From Dermatophagoides farinae (Eukaryota; Arthropoda; Arachnida; Sarcoptiformes; Pyroglyphidae): a stretch of 64,000 nt of DNA. This document shows, one piece after another, positions 13,349 to 26,955 of this stretch; position 1 is the first letter of the stretch; the number at the start of each line of letters is the position of its first letter. The stretch lies in contig NC_134677.1 in assembly GCF_024713945.1 (NCBI RefSeq), forward strand, positions 1,305,001 to 1,369,000, in the 5' to 3' direction. Both the position numbers and the translations under genes were made by a program. The notes below the pieces were generated by a model. That model was not told the DNA's origin. It worked only from the letters and a program-made list of their open reading frames with translations, and did not search any database.

Positions 13349-16300
13349 CTATATAAAAATCAATCGCGATCAATAATTATAAAATATACAATGAATGCAA
13401 TTACATACCTGATCATGTTTGAAATGTAAATTTATCGATGGAATACCAAGACCATATGCAAATGGAACATGATCCGAACCAGAACTTAATATTTCTACAT
13501 GAACATTATCTGTATTTGAATTGGCTAACCAACTATCGTATAATGTTTGATTTGATTCATTATCATTATCATTATCATTGTTGATTTTGTGTGCTGGTAT
13601 ACGTTTAGTTGAATCGATTAAAATCGATGCTAATGATGGTGATGAATCAGCATTTAAATATGGTCCATTAACACAAATATCTGCATTAATATAAGCTACA
13701 ACTTCACGTTCAAGTAATTGTGCAAATTGTTCAGTCCATTCTGTGGAACCAATCAAACCTAATTCTTCAGCCGCCCAACTGGCCCATATTAATGATCGTC
13801 TTGGGCGCCATCCAGTTTCACGATGATATTTGCCAAATATTTTTGCACTTTCCAACATTGATGCACCACCACTGGATGCATCCAATGCACCATAGCTCCA
13901 TGAATCACGATGATTGCCAATGATAACAAAACGATCCGGTTCAACATCACCATCCAAAATGCCGATTACATTATGGACAATTTTTTCCACCATTTCATTG
14001 TTGATTACCATTCGTAATCTAAATGAAAAGTGAAAGAGAAAAAAACGATAAATAAATAAACAAATAAAAGCAAAACGATAAAGAAGGCAAAATAATAATA
14101 ATAATGATAATGATAAACACAGTAAATTATGATCTTCCATAACTAAATTAAATTATTATTACTAGATGAACAACAACAACAACAACAACAAAAATGAGAA
14201 AAAGGGAAAACATCATTTTCTAATTATTATTATGATGATGATGATGATTTGGACCGATGGCTATCTTTATAATCAACCAACCAACCAACCAACCAACCGA
14301 CCGACCAACACACACACGTGTGATTTTAGTTCTTAAAAAATTATAGTGAATCGACCAGAAACAAAACAAAACAAAAAAAAATTTTTATGATGATGATAAT
14401 AATAATAACTGTACTGCACACATATAAATTGCCATCAATAAATCACATGGTCCGGGTGAACAAGAAAAAAAAATTTTTTCGGAAAACGAAAAAAAAAATG
14501 TTGACAACAACAACAACAACAACAACAACATTGGCCGTTGATTATTATTATTATGAATGAATGTGAATGTGTTATTCATTCTCCTTTTGGTCCTGTTTAT
14601 TTTTTGGTTCATAGCAGAGAGAGTGAGAGAGTGAAACATATTTTATGGAAAATGCAAATTTTTATTTGCAAACAAAATTTCAAAAACGAAAACGAAAACG
14701 AAAATGAGAAAAAAAACAACGAAATATAAACAAACACAAATTGTCAAATCATAAAATTATAGTTATTGCTTCAAACACAATCATCATCATCATCATCATC
14801 ATCAACTATAGTTTTTATGATTATGGCTCTAATTTTCTTCTCGATTCGATTGTCGATTTTTGTTTCATATGATGATGATGTGTAAAGGGGTTGAATATGA
14901 TGATGATGATGATGTGTTGTTGTTTATGTTTTCATGAAAAGCAATTTCAAACATTTATTTTTTTTTTTTTTTCGTTGGATGCAAAACCTTTATTTATGGA
15001 CACACCAGACCAAACCTAACCGAACCAAACCAAACCAAACCAAACCAAATGGGACTCATTTTCATGATATTTTTTTTCTATTTATGGAAAAAATTTCACT
15101 GGAACTTTTTTTTTGCATCGTTATTGGTTTGAACTTTTGTTTTGTTTTCTATATTCTATTCTATTGTCTCGATGAAAGGTGTCGATTTGATTCAATCATT
15201 CATTCATTCATTGATGAAAATGGAAATTAGTTTTTTTTTTAGATCTGCACGTGAAAAAACAAATTTTTTTCGTGATTGTTTGACGATAAACGTTTTGTGA
15301 AGACAAAAAAAATTGTTTTACATAACACAAGTGACCAGATTTTAAACCATGTGGGCGCGTGTTTTTTTTGTGGCTACACAAACAAACATGTTTTCTGTTT
15401 GTCAATGATGTTTGTTTGGTTTTGTTTGTTTCAAGGTTTTAATTGGATCACCATTTTGGATCACACACAAGAAAAAAAAATTTGTTTACTTTCAAAAAAA
15501 AAAATCTTCATATTTTTTTCTCTTGTAATTTCTAGTAATTAAAATTCAAGCATCTGTGTCCACATTTAAACTTACTCTAAACTTGGTGATTGAAATCCAG
15601 GACCTAAACGATAGGTAGTGTTTAATTTGCCAGTCCAATTTTGAAAACTGATATCATCTTCAGTGCTCATTCCGGTCATTTGGCTAAATAATCAATAGAG
15701 AAAGGAGAAAAAAAAAAAATTTTTAAAACATTATTTAGCGGTTGAATGGTTTGAATTTTTTTTTTTTTTGGTGAAAAGTTTTAAAACTCAATGATCCATT
15801 ATAATGGTGGATCATCACAATGAAATTACATTGGCATTGTGTGAATGTGTGTATGTGGCATACAAATAGTATCAATATATATATATGGTCTGGCTACTGT
15901 GTGTGTGTGTGTTTATATTCGTTGGCCAAAAAAAAAAATTGATTGTGCCACGAGACTATTTATGTATCCGCTACGAAAAAAAAAATTTTTGATAAAATTC
16001 TATGCATCGGCGCGTGTTCTCTAACAATCGATTCAATTCAAAAAAAAAAATCATTGTACTCGATGATGCTGATGATGATAATGAAAGGTAATAATTTATT
16101 CTTTCTCTTGGTGTGTGTGTGTCTGTGATTATTATTTATTTATTAAAAACTAACCAAAGAAAGATGATAATGAAAATAAATGTTCTGCTGTGTGTGTATG
16201 TGTGTGTGTGTGGGTGTATGTCGGATGTATTGAATTCTTATATTCTTCAAGTGGCAACCGTTCGATCATCATGATGATGATGATGATTATGAATACGTTG

Positions 16301-19192
16301 CCCGACAACAACAAACAACAACAACATTGTCAATGACACACACACACATACAGTGATCTATGAATCGATTGATCAAATGAATGAATACAATGAGATTTAT
16401 TAGGCGCAACTAATTGCCCACCATCACTACCCATCGTTTTTTCAACAACAACAACAACAACAAAAAATCGTCCTCAAATGGACAGTACAAAGGTCATATG
16501 GTTATTATAATGGACATACACACACACATTTATATCAAATGGACACTATGTAACTATACATGGATCGGACATTATGATGAACAACAATAACACGTGACTC
16601 TCTCTCTTTCTCTCTCTCGAGCTTTTTTTTTCTTCATTTAAGAAGCAAGAAAAAAAAATTTTCAAAGACACCACACATACGCACACACGTTCATCCTGTA
16701 ATATGTTGATGATGATGATGACCAATGGTCATCCATGACGACCATGATGAGAAAAATAAAATTATTACACCGTCTCTCATATCCAAAGTGTGTGTGTGTG
16801 TGTGTATAGTGGATAGAATCACAGATTTCTGATTCTATTGCACACACAGACAAACATTGAACAACAACAACAACAAATCGTATTTTTTTCTGTAAAAAGT
16901 GTTTTTCAATAAAAGAATGAAAAATCAAATTGAAAATTGTCAAATTATCTGAGATTCAGATGCTGATTATCGTTATTGTTGTTGTTGTTGTTGTTGTCGT
17001 TGTAAATTGATAATAAATGTCATCATCATTATCATTCGAAACATTGATTGTTGTTGTAAAATGAGAAAAAAAAGATACGGAGAAATCAGTGATTTATCTT
17101 GTCGTTGTCGTTTTGTTTTGTTTTCAATGGACATTGTTTTGGTTACCAAAATATAATCAATGTGACACGATTGACCTCTTTCGTTACTTTGAATTTTTTT
17201 TTTTTTTTTTTTGAAACATTCAAAAACACACGCTTATTGTGATTACAATCGATTAGATCAATGTTTTTATGAAAATTTTTTTCAAACCAAAAAAAAAAAA
17301 AAACTTACGAAAATATCATTTGTACATCATCATAGCCAATTGGTTGTGCCGGTATACCGGGCAGATGTACACGTTCATTATCATTATGATCTTCACGAAA
17401 TCCGTCTAGAGATAGAGAATGAGAGAAAAAAAACGTGATACGAAAAAAAAGATAAATCAAATTTTTTTTCAACAGAAAAAAAAATTTTTCAATCATTACC
17501 AATAATGGATGGAAATCCCGGTGTTAACGGATCACCCTATCGAATGGATGAATGAAAGGATTTAATATACAAATAGAAATTGAAATCGATCAAATACAAA
17601 TACAATTGGTCAACACTTACATCGTTTAAACGTATACTACCACTTTGCATTGCTTTACCATTTAACCATATTGAATTTGGATATAATGATTCAGGTTCAT
17701 TATTATTTGATGATGATATTGATTCTGGATCGGAAAAAAGTATCACCGCTGCACAGCCAAAACGTTCAGCATTTGCAACTTTATTGCCACGAAATGTACG
17801 GCCATAACGTATGATGCAGATTTTTCCATTAACATCAATACGAAAATTATCCAATTGAATGAAATCATCGATCAAACCATAATTACAATAAACAGGTTCG
17901 GCAATAATATCACCACTTGGTGACCAACCATTATATGATGGTATTATTATACTTTCATCCGGTCTTAATGGTGGTTCTTGATTATCGATAACATAAACAG
18001 CATTTGTGGATTTATCATTCAAATAAATTCTATTCGGACGATCAGGATTTGTATATGAAAGTAAAACTTTATATGGAATCAAATGAAAACGATCCAGTCC
18101 AGCATCACGAAATGTATTCTTATAGAATTGTGCCAATTCTTCATCACGTTTTGTACCGGCTTGATGTGGTTTTATTGATAATAATCTATTTTGATTTGGT
18201 ATTTTGGAATCAATCAACCAATCAATTGATTAAAAAAAAATTATCGATAAATAATACATACTGAATATTTTTTCGAATACTATCTGGATCTGGTCCTTGT
18301 ATCAATGCCCGATAAACAGGATCATCATCATTTTGTGCATCATAATAATTTTTGATTAAACGTTTATATTCATTAACGATTGCTGCATTTTCCGGTGTCA
18401 TTGTCGGTGGTATTGTATACATTCCTGGTGAAATGAAATGATAAATGTGAAAATTTTTTTGTTGTTGTTGTTGAAACTTGAAAAATCTAACGACTTAATC
18501 TAAAAAAAAACACCACCAACAACAACAACAACAACAACGGCTATGATGAAAATAATTAACAAAAAATTATTAATAATAATTCTCCACTGCCACTGATTAG
18601 TTGAAAGATCATTAATAATGGTGGCCAATTTTTTTTCAGTGAAAAAAAAAATAAATGGTCGACAACCAGAGAGAGAGAGAGAGATGATAATCATTCATCC
18701 ATTCATTTATATTTAACAAGCGAATTTTTTTACAGTCTCTATCTGCTAATTAAGCACTAATCATTAACATTATCATCATCATCATCATCATCATTAACCA
18801 ATGGTCACAAAAAAAATAAACTTGTCTCTCTCACCAGTTTTTTTTGTCCGATGAAAGAATCATTAATCTTTACTCATTATTCTGGATATGTTTTTGCAAT
18901 TGGATATTCCTAATGCAATGGTCATATTATTCATCATAATTAGTTGGTTTTTTGAATTGGATTTTTTTCCTTTTTTTTTGTTATTCAAAAAATAAAGTTT
19001 TCATCATTTATGGACATAATAGTGTGGGTGGTTAGTGATGATGATGATGATGGTAATTAATCTCGATCACACTTTTAGTCATACGAAACAACAACAACAA
19101 CAACAACGAAACTTACCAATGAAAATGCCCAGAATTAATGCAACAACACCAATGGTTAATACGGCCAACAGTGTTGGTGATACAGCAGCCAT
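12632..19192 (-). CDS. Glutamate carboxypeptidase II-like membrane peptidase (M28B), 8 exons, 790 aa
   Basis: A zinc exopeptidase of the M28B family (the GCPII/NAALADase and transferrin-receptor fold). Exons, 5' to 3' on the minus strand: 19192-19117, 18424-18262, 18185-17621, 17536-17500, 17405-17309, 15683-15576, 14018-13409, 13348-12632. Every junction is GT/AG and the 2373 nt give 790 codons plus TGA. The layout is a hydrophobic anchor at about residues 7-26, an N-terminal protease lobe, a protease-associated domain (about 126-345), the M28 core (about 346-590) and a TFR-type dimerisation domain (about 600-790). Visible ligands are H385, D395, E433 (general base), E434, D462 and H564. The Ca-site acids E442 and E445 and the GDPLTPG loop are also kept. 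Human GCPII has 750 residues. The family is expected to face the cell exterior, and N655-A-T aligns with a human glycosylation site. The substrate pockets differ from GCPII (see findings), so NAAG or folate hydrolysis should not be assumed. Confidence 0.94.
13409..14018 (-). CDS. Peptidase exon 7: catalytic core
   Basis: Encodes residues 350-552 and carries five of the six catalytic residues: H385 and D395 (NHRDSWSYGALD), E433-E434 (ASWAAEELGLIGSTEW) and D462 (AYINAD). It ends just before the last ligand. The family arginine patch is absent: A472, N545 and H547 sit where human GCPII has R463, R534 and R536. N519 of human is S530 here. An Asn/Asp run at the exon centre is encoded by an (AAT GAT)n repeat. 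Confidence 0.95.
14277..14304. repeat. (CCAA)5(CCGA)2 tandem repeat
   Basis: Five CCAA units followed by two CCGA variants, inside peptidase intron 6. Confidence 0.9.
15025..15049. repeat. (CCAAA)5 pentanucleotide repeat
   Basis: Five exact CCAAA units preceded by diverged copies from about 15010, in peptidase intron 6. Confidence 0.9.
15576..15683 (-). CDS. Peptidase exon 6
   Basis: Encodes residues 314-348 plus split codons. It contains NWTGKLNTTYRLGPGF, matching the human SWRGSLKVPYNVGPGF segment at the end of the PA domain. The donor is a perfect GTAAGT. Confidence 0.92.
15684..17308 (-). other. Peptidase intron 5 (1625 nt)
   Basis: Starts GTAAGT and ends TTAG on the minus strand. It is filled with (TG)n, (GAT)n and (CAA)n tracts and long T runs. 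I see no internal exon, and the flanking exons join in frame without one. Confidence 0.8.
17309..17405 (-). CDS. Peptidase exon 5
   Basis: Encodes residues 282-312 with split codons at both ends. It includes LPGIPAQPIGYDD, matching the family's LPSIPVHPIGYYD segment. It has a short acidic insert (EDHNDNER) in place of the human ANEYAYRRG stretch. The donor is GTAAGT. Confidence 0.92.
17500..17536 (-). CDS. Peptidase exon 4 (37 nt)
   Basis: A short exon encoding GDPLTPGFPSII. This is the conserved calcium-binding loop of the family, in which human T269 and Y272 act; T273 is kept and Y272 is F276 here. The flanking introns are 84 and 94 nt. Confidence 0.92.
17621..18185 (-). CDS. Peptidase exon 3: N-lobe and most of the PA domain
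   Basis: Encodes residues 81-268. It starts with the HQAGT motif, includes VLLSY, and carries the FRGNKV motif (R212 equals human R210, a contact of the glutamate carboxylate). The exon ends GSIRLND, where human GCPII has N257 in a GNILNLNG segment; here that position is S263. The donor is GTAAGT. Confidence 0.93.
18262..18424 (-). CDS. Peptidase exon 2
   Basis: Encodes residues 26-80 (both edge codons split). It covers the stalk after the membrane anchor and the start of the protease N-lobe, ending in a DSIRKNI segment that aligns with the helix before the conserved HxAGT motif. The donor is GTATGT and the following intron is 76 nt. Confidence 0.88.
18425..19116 (-). other. Peptidase intron 1 (692 nt)
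   Basis: Begins GTAAGT and ends CACCAG on the minus strand. It contains CAA/TTG, (GAT)n and (CT)n tracts and no coding signal I can see. Confidence 0.8.
19117..19192 (-). CDS. Peptidase exon 1: start codon and membrane anchor
   Basis: Encodes residues 1-25 plus one base. ATG at 19192-19190 in an aaaacATGG context. The first five residues are uncharged and are followed by about 20 hydrophobic residues. The cytosolic tail would therefore be far shorter than the 19 residues of human GCPII, and a cleaved signal peptide cannot be excluded. The donor is GTAAGT. Confidence 0.85.
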
Positions 19193-22100
19193 GTTTTTAT
19201 TTTTTTTTCTTGTCTAAATTCGGATTTCACCTAAAACATAGGGGAAAATGATGAAACTCTTTGATTACTAAAAAAAAAGAGTAAAAAAAAGCAAAATAAA
19301 CACACACATACACACATCCCTAGGGTATACCGAATGAAATTATATTAAAAAAAACCCGTTTGGATGTCAGGAAATGATGATAATGATTAACTATGATTGT
19401 GACATGTATGTATGTATGTAACCCGTTCGGTAAGAAGATTACCCATTGTATCCTATTTTCTGATGGTTGGGATTTTTTTTCCTGATATCCGGAGTACGTG
19501 TGTGTTTGCGTGTTTGTCGGTTTGTGAATGAATTCCCGTATGATAATAAGTGTGGCTAACCGTAGCAACAACAACAACAACAACAACAAAATAACAGAAT
19601 GACTATGGTCGGGAATTAGTGATACTCGAACTGAAAAAAATTAAAAAAATCTCGACACATCTGATTATGAGTGCGGTTAGGTGAACGAGACAAGTAATTC
19701 ATCTTTGTTGTTTCAGAATCAACTAGGCAGAATAAATGAATGAGCAACAAAAAAAAAACTCGAGAATTTCGATTCTGATTCCCAAATCTTGTCTGTTTGG
19801 GGTAATGGTATCGATTGTTTATTCTCAAATTCTTTTTTTTGTTTTTTTTTGTTTACATTTCTACTGCAGCTGTGTTGGTTCATTCATTGTGTACATGCTA
19901 AAAAAAAAAATTACAAGAATCATGAATTTATCCCCTTTCTCTCTTGCTCTCCATCTATTTATCTATCTATCATTGAGACTAATTAAAAAAAATGTGACAA
20001 ATGTAAAATCTTTTTTTTTTATTTGGAAAACCAAAGAAAGAAAAAAAAATTCATAATCTAAAATAAACATTGCCAACACACACACACATATAACGTATGT
20101 TTTTGTTTTTCATATGTAAAAAAAAAAAAAATATCACATGGTTGATTCATCATTCATGTGAATTTTTTTTTTTTTTGATTGAATAACAAAAAGAGATAAT
20201 AATAATTAATTAAAAAGTTTGAAAGAAAATTTTGTGATGTAAAATCGTTTTTTTTTTTTGTTTTGTTTGAATGCATGAATATCTTATCTAATTAAAACCA
20301 GAAAGATTCAAGCCGAATAAACTGAAAAAATAAACAAAAGAAATTCTAATTATAGAATTTTTTTTTCTGTTTGAATTTGAATTTGAAATTTGGAATCCCC
20401 GGTATCCGACGACGACGATGATGATGATGATGATGATAGTGGTAACAATGATCCGGGTATCGGATCTCAGATAACAATGACTACTACTACTATAGCATTT
20501 CATATTTGCATTAATTAATCAGAAATGAAGAAAAGCATTTCATATAATAATGAACCCGGGAATGGTTGTATTACAAGAAAAAAACATTTTTCCAAAGCAA
20601 CCGAATACCGAAAAACCACATTTGTATGCAAAAAAAAAAAAAAAAAAAGATTTCGCATCATTGAATCGGACCAGATGCGGCACGGTATACTGACATTTGT
20701 TTTTTTCTTTTGGAGAAAAAAAAAACATCATACAAACGAAACCAGAGAGAGAGAGAGAGAGAGAAAGAAAAAAATCTATCCCGACCGGTCGGGGATCGAA
20801 CAACAACAACAACAACACTGAATGAATCCGGATACGAAGAAAAAAAAAGCATTCATTCAAGTGAAAAGTGGTGAAATTATCGAACGCAGAACAAATAAGT
20901 TTTTTTTCTTTTTCTTTTTCTTTTTTTGGTTTTGGTTTTTCCAAAATCAACTCTAACTAAATACTAATTCTCTCTCTCTCTCTCGTGTGGTTGTTTTTTC
21001 ATTGTTAATTACGGTATAATTGTACATTAATGAATGGAGTCATGTTGTGTGTGTGTGTGTGTCATATGGATTCTGTAATTTTTTTTTTGTTTAAAACACA
21101 ACATAACGAATAACGAAATTACACAGAATATACACAGACAGACAGAGAGAGAGAATGCGATTACATATCAAATTTGAATCCATATTTGATTGAAAATGCA
21201 AAGCAAAGCAAATTATTTCATTCGTTCATTCATTCATTCATTCATATTTTTGATGGATCTGACTAATTAAGTAAAATTTTGATTTCAATCAAAATCAGAA
21301 AAAAAATGAATTTGAAAAAAAACGTTATTTGAGATCAAAATTTTCAAATAAATTCAACATATTGAAATGAAATAAAGGTTTTGTGTTTCGTGTTTTTAAA
21401 CTAACCTAAATCAACCCGTTCTTTACATTTTTTTTTTCATTTCACAATCTCCTGGGTGGTGATAATGGTGGTGGTGATGGTGGCGGTTACGAAAATTGCA
21501 TTAATCTAAGAGATTTATAACCACGGACCATATCCATCATTTTGTCATTTGTCTATTTGTGATTTTAGCTTTGACTGTCACATATTGTGTGTGTGTGTGT
21601 GTGTGTGAGACCAAAGAGGCACTAAGAATATGTTTTTTTTCTTTGGGTGAGGGGGGGGTTTGGATTTGGTTTCCACGGCAAAAAAAAAATTAACTAACGT
21701 AATTAACACACAAAAATGAAAATGAAAATAAAAAATTCTTTGCATCATCATCATGATTATTATTGTTGTTGCTGTTGTTGTCTTGTGTCAGTGTCTATGG
21801 AAAATTTCACTAAAATTCATAAATCCAAAAGCAACAGCAACACACATTAACAGTGGCATGTCAAATTTTGAATTAAGAATTTTTTTTTTTAAATTTAATT
21901 TACTTTTTCATTAATTCGATTAATTAAGAAATTTCGTTTTTTTTTGAGAGCGAGAGGGAGAGAGAGTGATTTAATTCATTTTTACAACTGATGATGATGA
22001 TGATGATGAAGAGGCGAAAATCATATTTTCTCATCATCATCATCATATGATAAATGTTTTGTGTGTAAGTGCGATAGTCAAGTGTCGAATAAAAATGTGT

Positions 22101-22977
22101 GTGTGTGTGTAAAGTGGATAAATGAATGAATCTTTCGCTAGTTCGTTGATGATGGATTAATTTTGTATTTTTTTTTTCGTTGTCGAATGAAAAAAAACTT
22201 GGCTCTATGAGAAATCAAAAGAAAATTGTGTGTGTGTGTGTACGTGCACTTACCGTTTTTTTTTTTTTTTTTTTGAAATTTCAGAAAAAAAACGTTTTTT
22301 TTCTGTTTTTGAATTCTAATCAAAACAACAACAACACTTCATAGGAATCACGTCTGCAACAAAAAAAAATTTTGATGATTTTCAAGATTCTTGGTGAATG
22401 TTTTTTTTTTATTCGAGTAAAAAAGTTTTCATTTTGTGCTGTTTTTTTTCTTCACACTTTCAAATGACATTCACTGATTTTATGTGATGATAATCAATGG
22501 TAAACATTTGAATGAAAATCATCAAAAAAAAAATAACCGAGTAATAACCAGAAAAGAAAAAAAAACTGTAGCAAATTGATAATCAATCGTTCAGTCGTAT
22601 TTTCAATGATAAGAGCAAACAAACAAAACATCAAAAAAAAACTAATTTTATCAATCAGAAAAGTTGTGTAAGAAAAAAAAGACATGAATCAAAAATTGCG
22701 TTCACATAACGCAAACAATGCCGGTAAACAAAAAAAAAAAAAAAATTTTTATTCATTTTGATATGGATAACATCAAAACATCAAAACATCAACAACAACA
22801 ACAACAACAAAAATGTTTACCACTTCTTTTTTTTCAATACCGAATTCACTTGTACACAAAACTAATCCAGATCATCATAGATGGATGTCTTCATTTTTTT
22901 CAAGAAAACCAAAAAAAAAAAAAAAAAAACTAAAAACATTTTCTTTGGCCAGATTTTCTGTTTTTGGGTGTGTATGG

Positions 22978-23001
22978 CAGCAGCAGCAGCCACAGCAGCA
23001 G
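22978..23001. repeat. CAG-type triplet tract
   Basis: CAG units with one CCA interruption. A second (CAG)5 tract lies at about 23128-23142. CAG is rare here compared with CAA, so these two stand out. Confidence 0.85.
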
Positions 23002-26000
23002 TACAGCATAGTGGTTGTTGTATATTTATAAATCTGATCATCATCATTTTGTTTGATTCATTTCACTTTTGCCATGTTTAACGATTTATTCTTGAAATGA
23101 AAAAGAAAATTAATTCTTTGAAGAGGGCAGCAGCAGCAGCAGAAGCATCAGCTTGTAGTATGATGGTGATGAAGAATATTTTTAAGAAACATATGCACAC
23201 ACACACTATGTTTGTTTGTTTGAAATGAATTGGATTGTTTTTTTTTTTTTGGTGAAAAACAACCTGTCCGAATGAAAACAAAAAAAAGAGTAAAATTTGT
23301 ACACGCAGATTTTTCTGATGAAATTTCTCTACGCAACAAAATTTGCATCGTTTCTTTTTTTTCCCAAGGACCACCATATTTGCATCATTTTTTTTGTTTG
23401 TTTGTTTGTTTGGAAAATTTCAAATGACCAAATAAAGATTGATAACAATTGAATAACGAAGGAAAAGAAAAAACCACTTGAATTTCATTTTTCACACACA
23501 CACACACACACACACACTTTTTCTTTGCTTTATTTCCAAATGGTTACTTCCTAATTGATCATCATCATCATCGTCATCATCGATTACGACATTTTTTTTC
23601 TTTTCTGTGGCCAATCATATTTTTCACAAATTTTGAAAATTTTTAAAAATTTTCATTTCGACATTGACAAATAAATGATGGACAAATTTTTTTGCAAATC
23701 AAAAATCTATTTCAAATCAATTTTTTTCAAGAAAAAAATGAACAAAAAATACGGAAGTAATGAATGTTGATGAATTAGTATCAAACAAATGATTGTCAAT
23801 GATTTTTTTTTTCTATTTTTAAATCAATCAGTCATAGAAATGGAAATTAAAACGATTATAAATATGTGATGATGACTTTGGAAAAAAGCCATCTGTGTGA
23901 TGATGATGATGATGATGATGACAACATTGTTGATCATTTGATTTTTGTAATTTGATCCGAATGAATTATTGTTTGTTGCCAGTAGAAAATAATGATGATA
24001 ATAATGGTCGTCTATTGAATCGTCAAATTCGTTTCTATTGAATTTCCGGGTATTTCGCCATCGCCATCATCATTTGATGTGTCTTGAGACAATAATAATA
24101 ATAATAACCAATGATGATCATAATTTGATTGATTTTTCTTTTTTTTGAAAGTGGAAAATGATCAAACATTTTTTTTTTTTTGGTCATTTAATTTCAATTT
24201 TGCAATAATTCCGTGTATGTGTATGTGACATGTATGTGTCATAAACATTGAAGCTCTACATTCAAGTCATTAATTGGAAAAAAATTTTTCGTCTTTCGCT
24301 AAGACATGATGATGATGATCTAAGTCTTCTTTTTTTCTCTGAAATTTCCACTACTAATTGGCAATTTATTGTCGAGAAAAAAAATCATCATCATCATCAT
24401 CATCGTTTGTATACACGATGGTTGTGACATCTGTAGTATGAAACAATTGGAATGAAAAAATGTCAAACAAACAAACAAACGAACAAAAAAAAAACGGTAG
24501 ATAATGATGATGAAGAGAGCAAACAGACAGACAAACAACCGATGATCATCTTTGCTCGATTTTTTGTGTCTGAATGTTGATGACAGTTTTTTTTAGCTTT
24601 TTATTGAAAATAAAAAAATTTTTTTTTCACGAAAAAATTGAAAAAAAAATTTTTTTAATCACCATCATCATGAAAATACTAAAAGTAAATAAATACTTTG
24701 GCAGCCAAAAATAATATTCACTTTTCATTCGTGATCCATTAATAAGCTTTTTTTTTGTCCATTTCATTTCAAAATTTTTTTTTTGTGAAATCGGATTTTC
24801 ACCCATCAACCAATTGAACTTGAATGTAAACTGAAAATTGTATTTCAGAGAAAAATAAAATACGATTTTTACAAATATCAAAATGGACATTGTTGTTGAT
24901 GATGATGATGATGATGATCCCTCGATAATAATAAATTTTTTTTCTCTGTTTGTCTGTTTGTTGACCAACGACAACAACAAACTTGTACCGGACATTTGTG
25001 ATCAACAACAAAAAAAAGCCTCTGTGTTTTTTTGTGTGTGTGTGTGTATGTGTGCCTTTTGTATTTGATTTAAGCTTCATTCATTCATTCATTCATTTGG
25101 AAACAATATGGCCATCATCATCATCATAGTCATCATTCTAATGTATCATTTTCATTTTATCCGATATATATCGTTCATATATATGTATAAAGCTTATTAT
25201 CCATTGTGTGTGTGTGTGTGTGTTTGATGTTCATCATCATTTGATTCATTTAGTTCAAGTTTGAGTTTTATTAGTATTCACTATCTATCCATCTCCATGT
25301 ATTTAAGGCAAACTTTGTGTGAAATGTGCGTGTATGTGTGTGCAATGAAAGTGAAATTATTATTAAAGACTTGCACACTAAAAGATGTACAAATCGATGA
25401 CCATTTTTTTGAGCAAAGAGTGAGAGCAAAGTAGAAAATTCCACTCATATCATCATTGTTTTTCATTGACTTTGGATTTGGTTTCATTTTCATTTTCATT
25501 TTTTGTTGGCCAAAAACAAAAACAAAACAAAAAAATGTGAACGACTGTCAATTCAATCTGTCTATTTTTATCATTATATTGGGCCAAATTGGACACGCAA
25601 ATGTTTTTTTTTTTTTTGTTGAAATGAAAATGAAGGCCACTTTAAAATGTTTATTACTGTTGCCATTGCTACTACTTTTGAAAGACAAAACAAGAGATCA
25701 TATCTGTATCGAATTATTATTGCGATTTTTTTTTTGGAATTTGAAATGGATCAAAAAAAAAATTCAAAAAGATTTTTTCCGCTTTTTTTTGAAAAATGAC
25801 GAGTGGACAACAACAACGACAATCGCTAAAATGAGAAATGGTAATATTTTTCAAGTGATCATCCATCGTCGATCAATCGATGGATCGATCCGATGAACAA
25901 AACAACAACAACAAAAAAGTCCAGGTGGCCCATTTTCATCATCATCATCATCATCAAAATAACCCTTTTGTTTGGATCGATCAATGATTGTTTCAACAAA

Positions 26001-26923
26001 AAAAAATTCCTACTACTAATCGATAATTGTGAAGAGGGGAATCCTTTTATATTCCACCACTACTACCGCAAAAACATGAATTACTAATACAATGTGAATA
26101 AGTAAACGACTATGATGACAAATTACACATTGTTTGTAATGTTTGATAATGGTAAATATATTACAAATCGGTCCCATAGATCGTCGTTATCATCATTAAT
26201 CATCGTATCATCATGTGATGGTGGGTGATTGTAGTAGTAGGCAAATGAATTTCTGGAACCAAAGAATAATTATTATTGTGGAACATGTGTGTGTGTGTGT
26301 GTGTAGGGGCCACATGAATGCATTGATTTTGATGAAGAATTCAAACATTTTGGATACAACCAAACAAATATAAACAAATAGCAATAATAATTATTATCAT
26401 CATTTTTTTTTGTCCATAAAAATGAATGAAAAATTGTGAGTAGTGAACATGCATGCAGATGTCATGATCTAAAAAGAGATGGAGAAAGGATTGCAGCATG
26501 ATTCAAACACAAAAAACAAAAACAAAAATAAAAAAAAAATTTATTCAAATAGATTCGATTCATTTATTCATTTCATATTTCGTTTTTTTTACATATTTCT
26601 AACATTATTATTAATTGTTTTTATATGCAAATCATCAACATGGAGCATCATCATCATCGTCGAATGACTATCCCTTTGGATTCTTTCACTTTTTTTTTTG
26701 TTTTGTTTCTTCTCCATTTGGAATCGTCACCATGCATACATCTGTCCTCATGTTTGTTTTTTTTTCATTTGTTGCTGTTGTGTCGTTTGCATCCTAAATG
26801 AATGATTCGTGTGTATGCAAAATAGGAAAAACGATTGAATTTACTTTCATTTTCTCGTCTAGAATATTCATTGTGACAATAATAACTGAAAACTAGAATG
26901 GAAAAACATGTTTTTTAGTTATT

Positions 26924-26955
<32 letters not shown>
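26924..26955. repeat. (AAC)10 microsatellite
   Basis: Thirty bases of exact AAC units plus a partial unit. Confidence 0.95.

Larger units (their letters stand above)
14019..15575 (-). other. Peptidase intron 6 (1557 nt)
   Basis: Starts GTAAGT and ends TTTAG. It holds (CCAAA)n, (CCAA)n, (GAT)n and (CAA)n tracts and no coding signal that I can support. Confidence 0.8.

Noticed and set aside
13720-13923. Plus-strand frame of 67 codons inside the peptidase
   Set aside because: It is the shadow of exon 7 on the opposite strand.
25456-25896. Open frame of 146 codons on the plus strand
   Set aside because: Composition follows A/T runs and repeated FIFIF segments; nothing resembles a domain.
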